From Candidatus Falkowiibacteriota bacterium (GTDB lineage: Bacteria > Patescibacteriota > Patescibacteriia > Patescibacteriales > UBA12465), in NCBI GenBank assembly GCA_026396945.1, contig JAPLVX010000097.1, positions 9,801-25,285 on the forward strand: a stretch of DNA of 15,485 nucleotides. Direction: 5' to 3'. The notes beneath the pieces were generated by a model. That model did no database searches. It worked only from the letters and a program-made list of their open reading frames with translations, and had not been told where the DNA came from. Each line of letters starts with the position of its first letter. Positions within the stretch are counted from its first letter, which is position 1. Below are positions 1-6,842 of this stretch, piece after piece. The translations under genes and the position numbers were made by a program.

Positions 1-84
1 AAAACTAATTGGTTGACCCGAGCTTTTTCCACTCATCCGCCAATTGCGGAGCGGATTAAGAAATTACGGGAAATGAGTGTGTAA
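1..84 (+). CDS. M48-family metallopeptidase (HtpX-like), 3' end only
   Basis: Frame 1 is open from the left edge to a TAA at 82-84 and encodes 27 residues. They include FSTHPPIAERIKKLREM, the typical C-terminal end of M48/HtpX membrane-bound zinc peptidases, where STHPP-x-x-x-RI is strongly conserved. The HExxH active site and membrane helices lie outside the window, so only the family can be named. HtpX proteins act in membrane-protein quality control. A rho-independent terminator follows 13 nt after the stop, so this gene ends its transcription unit. Confidence 0.75.
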   Translation, partial: KTNWLTRAFSTHPPIAERIKKLREMSV

Positions 85-97
85 AAAGATATTTATA

Positions 98-123
98 AAA
101 ATCCGGCTCAGTCCGGATTTTTT
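98..123 (+). terminator. Intrinsic terminator after the HtpX-like gene
   Basis: A nine-base stem, AAAATCCGG at 98-106 and CCGGATTTT at 113-121, encloses a 6-nt loop. The downstream arm merges into a T run ending at 123. It lies just after the stop of the plus-strand peptidase gene. Confidence 0.8.
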
Positions 124-127
124 GAAT

Positions 128-161
128 AAAAAAACTCCCTTCGCTTTTTAAAGGCGAAGGG
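128..161 (-). terminator. Intrinsic terminator of the minus-strand 135-aa gene
   Basis: CCCTTCGC at 137-144 pairs with GCGAAGGG at 154-161. The A-rich tract at 128-134 becomes the U tract when read on the minus strand. It lies about 30 nt past the stop of the minus-strand gene, so two terminators sit back to back between the convergent genes. Confidence 0.75.
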
Positions 162-189
162 CTGGGGTTTGTCCCGAAATGTTTTTTGA

Positions 190-597
190 CTATTTATTGC
201 CAGTAGCCCAAAGGGGCGCTAAACCAAGAATAATTAAAAAAACGAAAACTGCGCTAACCGCAATAATAGACCAAAGATCAGTCTCAGTCGCTTCTTTGGT
301 AAGAACAAGAAATAAATCTGCTGGTCTTTTTTCTTTGAACCAAAGGTGATTGCCGGCGGTCTTACTTAAGGTTTTAATAAGACCAGGAATAGTATCGGGT
401 TGGACTTTGCCGTATTCTAGCAAATCTTCGGAGCGAATTTTATCGCTTGTAAAAACGCGGCTCGCAACGTCATCTTGGGAAAGTATGTAGATGACTATAT
501 TTTTGCCCATCTTAGCAATGATTGTATTTTCTGTGTGAGCCGAAAGGGAGATAGTAAGAGATACTAAGATCAGTGAAAGAAAGCGTAACTTTTTCAT
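190..597 (-). CDS. Unrecognised small exported/membrane-anchored protein
   Basis: The product is 135 residues and I do not recognise a family. The N-terminus, MKKLRFLSLILVSLTISLSA, looks like a Sec signal peptide: a basic start, a hydrophobic core to about residue 19, and SLSA-H as a possible cleavage site. A second hydrophobic stretch at about residues 107-129 should span the membrane, leaving a short ATGNK tail. Between them is a soluble part of about 85 residues. The expected layout is therefore an extracytoplasmic domain with a C-terminal anchor. There is no cysteine lipobox. The gene has its own promoter (675-703) with a leader of about 70 nt, and its own terminator, so it is monocistronic. 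It is divergent from the U32 gene. The protein pattern and the flanking signals support a real gene; its function is unknown. Confidence 0.65.
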   Translation of the reverse strand: MKKLRFLSLILVSLTISLSAHTENTIIAKMGKNIVIYILSQDDVASRVFTSDKIRSEDLLEYGKVQPDTIPGLIKTLSKTAGNHLWFKEKRPADLFLVLTKEATETDLWSIIAVSAVFVFLIILGLAPLWATGNK

Positions 598-674
598 GGT
601 GTTTTTTTTGGTGTTGTTACTTAGGAGGCCTTTTTGTCAAAGAAACGCATTAGAAAAGTCCCAAGACTAGCTTT

Positions 675-703
675 ATAATAGCATTTTTTATCTAAAATGT
701 CAA
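675..703 (-). promoter_or_regulatory. Promoter of the minus-strand 135-aa gene
   Basis: On the minus strand, TTGACA (698-703) is followed after 17 bp by TATTAT (675-680). TGC directly before the -10 gives an extended -10. The predicted start is near 668, leaving a leader of about 70 nt before the ATG at 597. The -35/TGC arrangement matches the two promoters at 2163-2190 and 2285-2312. Confidence 0.7.
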
Positions 704-728
704 TATTTATTAATCTTTTATTCTCTAG

Positions 729-734
729 TATAAT
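729..734 (+). promoter_or_regulatory. -10 element for the U32 gene
   Basis: A perfect TATAAT lies 27 nt before the ATG at 762. The -35 position (706-711, TTTATT) matches poorly. The implied leader is about 20 nt, AT-rich, with no Shine-Dalgarno sequence. It is divergent from the promoter at 675-703. Confidence 0.45.
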
Positions 735-761
735 GAATATATAATAAAATTAGCTAATATT

Positions 762-2015
762 ATGAAAAAAATAGAACTTCTCGCTCCGGCTGGAAATCTC
801 GCTAAAATGGCGACGGCTTTTTTGTATGGCGCCGATGCGGTTTACTTAGGAATTCCGGATTTTTCCTTACGAGTTCGGATTAATGATTTTGATTTAAAAT
901 CTTTAAGGGAAGCGGTCGCTTACGCTCATAAAAAACAGAAAAAAGTTTATGTGACGGTTAATATTTTTGCTCATAATAAGCATTTAAAAAAATTACCGAC
1001 TTACTTAAAAATATTAAAAAATTTAAAAGCTGACGCCCTGATTATATCTGACCCGGGAATCTTGAATTTAACGAAAAAATATTGTCCCCGGATTCCGATT
1101 CATTTATCAACTCAAGCGAATTGCACGAACTCGGAAGCGGTTAAGTTTTGGGCCAAGCAGGGAGTGGAGCGAATTATTTTGGGTCGGGAAGTAACTTTAA
1201 CTGAAATAAAAGAAATTAAAAAAATTGTACCGAAAATAGAACTAGAATATTTTGTCCACGGCGCCATGTGCATGGCTTATTCGGGCCGATGTTTTTTGTC
1301 TAAAGAATTAGTCGACCGGAGCGCTAATCTTGGCGATTGCGCCCAGCCTTGCCGCTGGCCCTATGAAGTAACGATAAAAGCCGAGAAGCGCGCCGATGTT
1401 TTTGAATTAGTTGAAGAGAATCATGGTGCCTATTTATTAAATTCTAAAGATTTATGTCTAGTGAAACATTTGCCCGAGTTAATTAAGGCGGGAGTGACAA
1501 GTTTCAAGATTGAAGGCCGGGCGAAAAGTATTTATTATCTAGCGACGATTGTCGGAATCTATAAAGCGGCTTTACTGGAAACGCAAAAAGTCGGGTCAGG
1601 AGCTAATACAAATAAAAAGAGCGCCCTAAGCAAAAAATTAAATTATTTCTCTCAAGAATTAAAGACAAAAATTATTAATCGCGGCTATACGAGCGGTTTT
1701 TTATTAAATGATAAGGCGGCCCAGAATACAACTGATTCCCATAATAAAGTCGCTTGGGAATTTTGTGGTCAAGTTTTAGCCAGCGCCGCTGGCTTAGTAT
1801 TAGTTAAGGTTCATAATACGATTTTAGGCGGCAGTATAATTGAGATAATTTCCCCGAATTATGATATAATAAGACTGAAATTAAATAGACTTTGGGACTA
1901 TAAGAGCCAAGCGGAAATTAAGGAAGCTCATGGCGGGGGCGGGGGCCAGATGATTATCTTTGAACTTGAAGCTAAGATTCCGGCCGGGAGTGTTTTGCGA
2001 AGGAAATTGCTTTGA
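762..2015 (+). CDS. U32-family protein, TrhP/YegQ-like tRNA hydroxylation factor
   Basis: The product is 417 residues. The U32 signature is complete at residues 162-180: E-Y-F-V-H-G-A-M-C-M-A-Y-S-G-R-C-F-L-S. A second cysteine pair follows at 193 and 197 (GDCAQPC). The four cysteines C170, C177, C193 and C197 are the set expected to hold an iron-sulfur cluster in this family. The N-terminus, ELLAPAGNLAKMATAFLYGADAVY, is the typical start of the TIM-barrel-like half. Although first called peptidases, characterised U32 proteins such as E. coli TrhP (YegQ) and RlhA act in prephenate-dependent hydroxylation of RNA. TrhP makes 5-hydroxyuridine at tRNA position 34. The length is close to that of TrhP, so I infer a TrhP-like role; RlhA-like activity cannot be excluded. 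A glycine run, HGGGGGQM, lies near residue 391. The ATG at 762 starts exactly at the conserved N-terminus. The stop is TGA. Confidence 0.85.
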   Translation: MKKIELLAPAGNLAKMATAFLYGADAVYLGIPDFSLRVRINDFDLKSLREAVAYAHKKQKKVYVTVNIFAHNKHLKKLPTYLKILKNLKADALIISDPGILNLTKKYCPRIPIHLSTQANCTNSEAVKFWAKQGVERIILGREVTLTEIKEIKKIVPKIELEYFVHGAMCMAYSGRCFLSKELVDRSANLGDCAQPCRWPYEVTIKAEKRADVFELVEENHGAYLLNSKDLCLVKHLPELIKAGVTSFKIEGRAKSIYYLATIVGIYKAALLETQKVGSGANTNKKSALSKKLNYFSQELKTKIINRGYTSGFLLNDKAAQNTTDSHNKVAWEFCGQVLASAAGLVLVKVHNTILGGSIIEIISPNYDIIRLKLNRLWDYKSQAEIKEAHGGGGGQMIIFELEAKIPAGSVLRRKLL

Positions 2016-2031
2016 TTGAACTAGAGTAAAG

Positions 2032-2157
2032 AAAAAAGCCGTTAAGACTTTATAAAATGAATTCGACTTTGGCTCTAAAGCCTTGTCTGGTAGCGACTTT
2101 TTCTCGGGTTGCCCCGATGTCCACTATTTGTTCTATTTCATAAAGTTAACGGCCTTG
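2032..2157 (-). ncRNA. Candidate structured small RNA 1 (about 125 nt)
   Basis: The minus strand carries a promoter (2163-2190), and transcription should start near 2157. The RNA would end at a U run (plus-strand A run 2032-2037) after an intrinsic terminator. The two ends form a long closing helix: plus-strand 2038-2056 pairs with 2135-2153, eight pairs, then a 2-nt bulge, then eleven pairs including one G-U. Inside are two small hairpins, TCGGG-GCAA-CCCGA with a GNRA loop (2104-2117) and GGCT-TTAG-AGCC (2071-2082). Each is flanked by GAC on its 5' side and A-rich sequence plus GTC on its 3' side, so the core may be a repeated two-arm fold. No open frame of useful length exists. It matches no RNA family I can name. 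The strand is set by the promoter and the U tract. Confidence 0.5.
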
Positions 2158-2162
2158 CTCAT

Positions 2163-2190
2163 AATTTAGCATATTTAATATTTTTGTCAA
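2163..2190 (-). promoter_or_regulatory. Promoter of candidate small RNA 1
   Basis: On the minus strand, TTGACA (2185-2190) is followed after 16 bp by TAAATT (2163-2168), with TGC directly upstream of the -10 (extended -10). The block 2161-2190 is 26/30 identical to 2283-2312, the promoter of the second unit. Confidence 0.65.
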
Positions 2191-2210
2191 TTAGGTCTAT
2201 ATTTCCCAAG

Positions 2211-2278
2211 AAAAAAGCCGCCAAATTCACGAATAGGTTTTCCTATTTTGTAAATCGGACGGCTCAACAGAATGTAGC
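2211..2278 (-). ncRNA. Candidate small RNA 2 / short terminated transcript (about 68 nt)
   Basis: Transcription on the minus strand should start near 2278 from the promoter at 2285-2312. It would stop at the U run made by the plus-strand A tract 2211-2216. After a leader of about 14 nt, nearly the whole RNA folds into one long hairpin (2216-2264). Its parts are AGCCG/CGGCT at the base, a middle helix of ATTTAC with GTGAAT (one G-U), and AATAGG/CCTATT at the top around an AAAA loop. The base of the hairpin plus the U run is a good intrinsic terminator. It lies upstream of small RNA 1 on the same strand, so the two loci are tandem but separately started and stopped. No open frame is present. 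It may be a regulatory RNA or only a very short abortive transcript. Confidence 0.45.
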
Positions 2279-2284
2279 CCTTAT

Positions 2285-2312
2285 AATTTAGCATATTAAT
2301 CTTTTTTGTCAA
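2285..2312 (-). promoter_or_regulatory. Promoter of candidate small RNA 2, overlapping the ruvA upstream region
   Basis: On the minus strand, TTGACA (2307-2312), 16 bp, then TAAATT (2285-2290), with TGC before the -10. On the plus strand a TATAAT overlaps at 2282-2287 and could serve ruvA (ATG at 2321), but it has no recognisable -35. The site may therefore fire in both directions. Confidence 0.6.
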
Positions 2313-2320
2313 CCAAACCT

Positions 2321-2899
2321 ATGATTTCATATTTACGCGGGGCGATTATCCATAAAGCTGCCAATTATCTTATTTTAGAAGTTAATGGCTTAGGTTATCA
2401 AATATATGTCTCCGAAAATTTGCTCAGCGATTTAAAATCCGGGACCGAAGTAGAAATTTATACGCATCATGTCGTGCGTGAAGACGCTTCTGATCTTTAT
2501 GGCTTCAAAAATCCAGAAGATTTGGAATTATTTGAATTATTATTATCAGTGTCCGGCGTCGGACCCAAATCCGCCTTAGCGGTACTCGCCATTGCCACGG
2601 CGTCGGATATTAAAGAAGCCATTATTCGCGGCGACGCTAATCTTCTGACTAAAGTTTCCGGTATCGGTAAAAAAACCGCCGAGCGAATTGTTTTAGAATT
2701 AAAAACCAAAGTCGCCCGCATTGGCGGCGCTCTAGATTTAAGCGGGGCGGGCGGCTTATCCGCCGGTGATGAACTAGAGGCGCTCATGTCCTTAGGCTTT
2801 TCTTTAGCCCAGGCACGTGAAGCTTTAAACGCCATCGCTCCGGAAATAAAAGACAGCGCCGAGCGGGTCAAGATCGCCCTAAAAAACCTTAATAAATAA
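2321..2899 (+). CDS. ruvA: Holliday junction branch migration protein RuvA
   Basis: The product is 192 residues, the usual RuvA length. RuvA tetramers bind four-way junctions and, with the RuvB motor, drive branch migration during recombination repair. The three expected parts are visible. An OB-fold N-terminus (MISYLRGAIIHK...VREDASDLYGF) is followed by two helix-hairpin-helix motifs (LLSVSGVGPKSALAVLA and LTKVSGIGKKTAERIVLELK). A flexible linker then leads to a C-terminal RuvB-binding domain (GDELEALMSLGFSLAQAREAL). I chose the ATG at 2321 because MISYLRG aligns with the conserved RuvA start. An upstream TTG at 2306 would add five residues unlike the family. No Shine-Dalgarno sequence is present. 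ruvB and ruvC are not in the window. Confidence 0.95.
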   Translation: MISYLRGAIIHKAANYLILEVNGLGYQIYVSENLLSDLKSGTEVEIYTHHVVREDASDLYGFKNPEDLELFELLLSVSGVGPKSALAVLAIATASDIKEAIIRGDANLLTKVSGIGKKTAERIVLELKTKVARIGGALDLSGAGGLSAGDELEALMSLGFSLAQAREALNAIAPEIKDSAERVKIALKNLNK

Positions 2900-2923
2900 A
2901 GCAATTTTGTCTCCGATTTGGCT

Positions 2924-2952
2924 TTGACAGGACCTCGAATCGGCGTTAATAT
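2924..2952 (+). promoter_or_regulatory. Promoter of proS and probably of the downstream cluster
   Basis: TTGACA at 2924-2929, 17 bp, then TAATAT at 2947-2952. The predicted start near 2959 leaves a leader of only about 8-9 nt before the ATG at 2968. An inverted repeat (CCGATT 2913-2918, AATCGG 2939-2944) flanks the -35 and could be an operator or chance. Confidence 0.6.
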
Positions 2953-2967
2953 AAACCATATAAAAAT

Positions 2968-4404
2968 ATGCCTAATTTAGAAAAGAAAACTCTAACTAAA
3001 CAAAGCGAGGATTTTGCCCAGTGGTACCAAGACTTGGTTTACGAGGCGGAATTAGCCGAAGTCTCCGAGGTGCGCGGTTGCGGCATTGTCCGGCCTTATG
3101 GTTTAAAAATTTGGGAATTAATTAAAGCGGAACTCTCCCGCCGCCTCGAAGACGATGGCGTCGAAAATGTTTATTTTCCGATTTTTGTGCCACTGGAAAA
3201 TTTAGAAGCGGAAAAAGATCATGTTAAAGGTTTTGCTCCGGAATTAGCGATCGTCACTCACGCCGGCGGGGAAGAATTAACCAATAAATTAGCGGTGCGG
3301 CCGACCAGTGAAGCAGCCATGTACAAAACTTACGCCAAATGGATTCAAAGCTATAAGTATTTGCCTTTGCGTTTAAATCAATGGGCGAACGTCGTCCGTT
3401 GGGAGAAAAGACCCCGCGCTTTTCTGCGCTGGAGTGAATTTCTTTGGCAGGAAGGGCATACCGCCTTTGCGACGGAAACCGAAGCGCGAGCCGAGTCGCG
3501 AAAAATGTTAGATATTTATACGGATATTTATAAATTCATGGCTATCCCCGGTTTTAGTGGGCAAAAATCCGAATCAGAAAAATTTGCCGGCGCGGTTGAT
3601 ACCTTAACCATTGAAGTGATGGCGAAGGACGGCAAGGCGATTCAGGGCGCGACCAGCCATTATCTGGGCACAAATTTTGCCGAAGTTTTTAAAGTTAATT
3701 ATCTGGGGAGCGATGGCAATTCGCATTTAGTTCAGCAAAATTCTTGGGGTTTATCCTGGCGGGCGGTTGGCGCCGTCGTCATGGTTCACGGGGATGACAA
3801 TGGCTTACGTTTGCCGCCGAATATCGCCCCGATTCAAGTCGTGATAATTCCGATTTATAAAGACGAACTTAGTCAGAAAAAAGTTTTAGAAAATAGTAAT
3901 AAGATTAGCGCTGATTTAAAAAAGAAATATCGGGTTAAGCGTGATGAGCGCGATAATGAGAGCCCGGGCTTTAAATATAATTATTGGGAGTTACGGGGCG
4001 TGCCGGTCCGTTTAGAAATTGGCGGTCGCGAAGTTGAGGAGAATAAAGTTACGGTTTTCCGGCGCGATTTAAATACCAAGGAAACGGTGGTACTTGGTGA
4101 ATTAGCGGTCTATTTAAAAAAATTAATGAAGGATATTCATAAGAATTTATATCAGCAAGCGCTTGATTTCTCCGGTTCCCATATTAAAAAAATTAAGAGT
4201 TGGGAGGAGATTAAGGCCACCAATATTTGGTACGAAGCGAGCTGGAGTGAAGATCCGGCGACCGAGAAGGAGCTAAAAGAAAAATTTGGGATAGTGTCTC
4301 GGGTTTTGCCGCTTAAAAATGTTAGCAAACCAGCCAAGAATAAAAAATGTTTCATTAGCGGCCAAGCGGCGAAACGCGACTGGTTATTTGCGAAGTGTTA
4401 TTAA
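2968..4404 (+). CDS. proS: Prolyl-tRNA synthetase, type 3 (archaeal/eukaryotic-like)
   Basis: The product is 478 residues. The enzyme charges tRNA-Pro with proline using ATP. The class II catalytic domain begins near residue 15 (FAQWYQDLVYEAEL). It shows RPTSE, a motif 2 region (VVRWEKRPRAFLRWSEFLWQEGHT) and a motif 3 region with GGREVEENKVTVFRRD. There is no editing (INS) insertion, and the order of motifs is that of the short type 3 ProRS. Type 3 enzymes end in a small zinc-binding domain closed by a terminal Tyr. The terminal Tyr is kept (AKCY), but three of the four zinc-ligand cysteines seem replaced: WSEDPATE stands where WCGD-x-x-CE is usual, and CFISG where C-x-x-CG is usual. Zinc binding is therefore probably lost. 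The gene opens the long cluster; mreB follows after 10 nt. Confidence 0.95.
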   Translation: MPNLEKKTLTKQSEDFAQWYQDLVYEAELAEVSEVRGCGIVRPYGLKIWELIKAELSRRLEDDGVENVYFPIFVPLENLEAEKDHVKGFAPELAIVTHAGGEELTNKLAVRPTSEAAMYKTYAKWIQSYKYLPLRLNQWANVVRWEKRPRAFLRWSEFLWQEGHTAFATETEARAESRKMLDIYTDIYKFMAIPGFSGQKSESEKFAGAVDTLTIEVMAKDGKAIQGATSHYLGTNFAEVFKVNYLGSDGNSHLVQQNSWGLSWRAVGAVVMVHGDDNGLRLPPNIAPIQVVIIPIYKDELSQKKVLENSNKISADLKKKYRVKRDERDNESPGFKYNYWELRGVPVRLEIGGREVEENKVTVFRRDLNTKETVVLGELAVYLKKLMKDIHKNLYQQALDFSGSHIKKIKSWEEIKATNIWYEASWSEDPATEKELKEKFGIVSRVLPLKNVSKPAKNKKCFISGQAAKRDWLFAKCY

Positions 4405-4414
4405 CAATAAACTC

Positions 4415-5458
4415 ATGTTTAAAAAATTTTTAGGAAAATTCAGTCATGATCTCGGCATTGATTTGGGTACAAAAAATACCCTGGTTTATGTCAGTGATAA
4501 GGGAATTATTATTAACGAACCGAGCGTGGTCGCGATTAATAAGCGCACCAACGAAATTCTAGAAGTGGGTGAAGAAGCCAGAAAAATGGTCGGTAAAACT
4601 CCTGGTCATATTGAGGCCATAAAACCGCTGGTCGACGGAGTAATTTCTGATTTTGAAATTACCGAGAAAATGTTAAAGTATTTTATCAATAAAGTTCATA
4701 GTGAAAATTTTGTTTTAGTGCCGCGACCGCGGGTGGTCATCGGTATTCCTTTAGATTTAACCGAAGTCGAAAAGAAAGCGGTTGAAGATGCCGCCCGTTC
4801 CGCCGGCGCCCGAAAAGTTTATTTAATTGAAGAAGCCTTGGCCGCCGCCATTGGCGCGCGCTTGCCAGTGACGGAGCCGACAGCCACGATGATTGTCGAT
4901 ATTGGCGGCGGGACAACCGAGATTGCCGTTATTTCTTTATCCGGCGTCGTCGCTTGGAAATCTTTACGCGTGGCCGGCAATGAATTTGATAATAATATTA
5001 TTGAATATATTCGGGAAGAATTTAATATTTTAATCGGCGAACAATTAGCCGAAGAAATAAAAATTAAAATTGGCTCGGCCGGGGCGCTCAAAGAATTTAA
5101 AGAAATGGAAGTGCGCGGCCGTGATCTCCTTAACGGTTTGCCTAAGGCCGTGATGGTAACCGACTCGCAAATTCGGGGCGCGCTCTCCCGGACAGTTAAT
5201 AAAATAATTGAAAATATTAAGATTATTTTAGAGACCACGCCCCCAGAATTAGTTTCTGATATTTATGAAAAAGGAATTTATTTATCCGGCGGCGGCGCCC
5301 TTTTGCGCGGCTTAGACCAGGCGATTGCCACCGCCTCGCGGATTCCGGTTAAAATTGTCGACGATCCTTTGACTTGCGTGGTGCGGGGAACCGGGATTTT
5401 AATTGGTGATAAAGAATTATTGGCTAAAGTAACCTCGCCCTTGGATAGCGAAAGGTAA
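4415..5458 (+). CDS. mreB: Rod shape-determining actin-like protein MreB (first paralog)
   Basis: The product is 347 residues, the usual MreB length. MreB is a bacterial actin that polymerises on the inner face of the membrane and guides the cell-wall elongation machinery. Visible motifs are phosphate-1 (LGIDLGTKNTLVY), phosphate-2 (IVDIGGGTTEIAV) and the adenosine motif (GIYLSGGGALLRG). The N-terminus MFKKFLGKFSHD could form the short amphipathic membrane-binding helix seen in many MreBs. The frame is open upstream to 4319, but that part overlaps proS, and the family start matches the ATG at 4415. mreC and mreD follow directly, the classic mre order. A second MreB lies at 10377-11384. Confidence 0.95.
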   Translation: MFKKFLGKFSHDLGIDLGTKNTLVYVSDKGIIINEPSVVAINKRTNEILEVGEEARKMVGKTPGHIEAIKPLVDGVISDFEITEKMLKYFINKVHSENFVLVPRPRVVIGIPLDLTEVEKKAVEDAARSAGARKVYLIEEALAAAIGARLPVTEPTATMIVDIGGGTTEIAVISLSGVVAWKSLRVAGNEFDNNIIEYIREEFNILIGEQLAEEIKIKIGSAGALKEFKEMEVRGRDLLNGLPKAVMVTDSQIRGALSRTVNKIIENIKIILETTPPELVSDIYEKGIYLSGGGALLRGLDQAIATASRIPVKIVDDPLTCVVRGTGILIGDKELLAKVTSPLDSER

Positions 5459-5470
5459 ATCAGGTAAATT

Positions 5471-6282
5471 ATGCTTAAAATTGGGAAGAAAAAAAAATTA
5501 ATTTTTTTAGCGGCCGGTTTGGGGCTGCTGATTTTTTTCAGCACCTGGGATTTTTCCGTCCCTTGGAAAATTCTTTAATCACCGTCTCTAAGCCCTTAAC
5601 TAAAACCTTATATAATTTAAGTTCACGTTGGGGTTTTGCTTATAGCGAGCGTCAACATCAGCGGGATCTGTCTTTAAATGTAACGAACCTTGAGCAAGAA
5701 GTCAGCCGTTTAACCGTGGCTAATACTAAGCTCAAAGAGGCCGGAGCCGAGAACAATAAGTTAAGACAGTATTTAAACTTTCTCGTACCGGCTAAATATA
5801 AATATTTAATGACCAATATTATTTCGCAGCCCGCTCTTTTAGGCGCCGGTGACGCGGAGAATGATTTAATTTTAGATAAGGGCAGTAAGGACGGTTTGCG
5901 TTTAGGATTGGCGGTTATTAACGAGGATGGCATAATCGTCGGCAAAATTACCGAACTTAAAGATCGGACGGCTCGCGCCTGTCTGATCACTAATTATAAT
6001 TGTGAATTAGCCGCCACGGTGCAAAACCAAACCCGAACTATCGGCCTGACTGACGGCAGTTTGGGCCTAACCATAAAAATGAGTTTTATTCCGCAAAGTG
6101 AAAAAATAAACGTCGGCGATACAGTGATCACTTCTGGCCTGGGGGGAAATATTCCGCGCGGTTTAGTCATCGGGAAGGTTATCCAGGTTGATAATAAAAG
6201 TAACGAGATTTGGCAGGAATTAAATATTGAGCCTTTAATTAATTTAGATAATTTAACGATTGTCACGGTCGTTTGGCCTTAG
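5471..6282 (+). CDS. mreC: Rod shape-determining protein MreC, reading frame broken at a T7 run
   Basis: MreC is a membrane-anchored periplasmic scaffold that links MreB to wall synthesis. The ATG at 5471 starts a frame encoding a basic tip and a membrane helix (MLKIGKKKKLIFLAAGLGLL). In that frame, translation stops at TAA 5576-5578. One frame back, from 5539, the sequence continues without a stop to TAG at 6280-6282. Joining them at the T run 5532-5538 gives LLIFFQHLGFFRPLENSL, the normal MreC helix-to-coil junction. A coiled coil (about LNVTNLEQEVSRLTVANTKL onward) and the two beta domains follow, about 270 residues in all. An uninterrupted frame alone can only start at a TTG (5563) and would lack the anchor. 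One T is missing in the genome or the read, or the ribosome or polymerase slips at the T run. mreB ends 12 nt upstream; mreD starts 1 nt downstream. Confidence 0.85.
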
Positions 6283-6283
6283 T

Positions 6284-6817
6284 ATGAGAAGACGATTATT
6301 AGTGATTCTATCATTTTTGGTCATTGCCTTTTTAGTCGTGACCCTGCAATTGGCTTTTATTAATACTTTGCCGGGGGTTTGGGGGCGCTTTAATCCGCTA
6401 CTTTTAACCGCTGTCTTTGTTTTATTCTTCTTTGATTTAGAGTCCGCCCTTATTTTTGCACTCGCCCTGGGGTTATGGTTAGATATTTTTTCTTTTGTAC
6501 CCTTTGGTTTTAATATTAGCCTCTTAATTTTAACGGTCCTGGCGTTGCATTTATTATTAACAAATTGGCTGACTAATCGATCTTTTTATTCCTTTGCCGC
6601 CCTGGCTTTGGCGGCGGTCTTAATTAATAATGTTTTAAGCGCCTTAATTGTTCTGCTCGCCTCCGCGCTCGGTCCGGATAAAGCGATTTTTTGGTTCACT
6701 AGCCTAGATTTTTGGCGCCGTCTCGCTTGGCAGCTCTTGGGCAACCTAGTTCTATCACTTTTATTCTTCAATCTAATGAGTTTAGTTGGTCGGAAAGTTA
6801 AAATTTGTGTATTATAA
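6284..6817 (+). CDS. mreD: Rod shape-determining protein MreD
   Basis: The product is 177 residues and almost entirely hydrophobic, with about five or six predicted membrane helices. MreD is the integral membrane partner of MreC in the elongasome. Family features include an early helix ending in QLAFINTLPG, the segment GLWLDIFSFVPFGFN (compare the usual GL-x-x-D-x-x-x-x-x-x-G pattern), and basic residues at both ends. The ATG at 6284 lies one base after the mreC stop. A longer frame from 6260 overlaps mreC and is less likely. Position after mreC supports the call as much as sequence does, since MreD proteins are poorly conserved. Confidence 0.85.
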   Translation: MRRRLLVILSFLVIAFLVVTLQLAFINTLPGVWGRFNPLLLTAVFVLFFFDLESALIFALALGLWLDIFSFVPFGFNISLLILTVLALHLLLTNWLTNRSFYSFAALALAAVLINNVLSALIVLLASALGPDKAIFWFTSLDFWRRLAWQLLGNLVLSLLFFNLMSLVGRKVKICVL

Positions 6818-6842
6818 TAACATTGCTTAGCTTAATTTTTTT

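Noticed and set aside
2013..2015. UGA read as glycine (code 25, Gracilibacteria-type)
   Set aside because: The U32 protein ends at its normal length at this TGA, and no other gene has an in-frame TGA.
2109..2291. Plus-strand open frame of 60 codons between the U32 gene and ruvA
   Set aside because: It runs across the two minus-strand promoter and terminator blocks, its sequence resembles no protein, and the gap is better explained by structured RNA units.
2306..2320. TTG start adding five residues to RuvA
   Set aside because: The conserved family start is MISYLRG at 2321, and the TTG falls in the -35 region of the divergent promoter.
2497..2904. Minus-strand open frame opposite ruvA
   Set aside because: It is a shadow of ruvA codons with no plausible protein features.
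4319..4414. N-terminal extension of the first MreB
   Set aside because: It overlaps the proS coding end and the family start matches the ATG at 4415.
4819..5238. Minus-strand open frame opposite mreB (also those at 5278-5544, 5658-5990 and 5994-6266)
   Set aside because: These are antisense shadows of well-supported mre genes.
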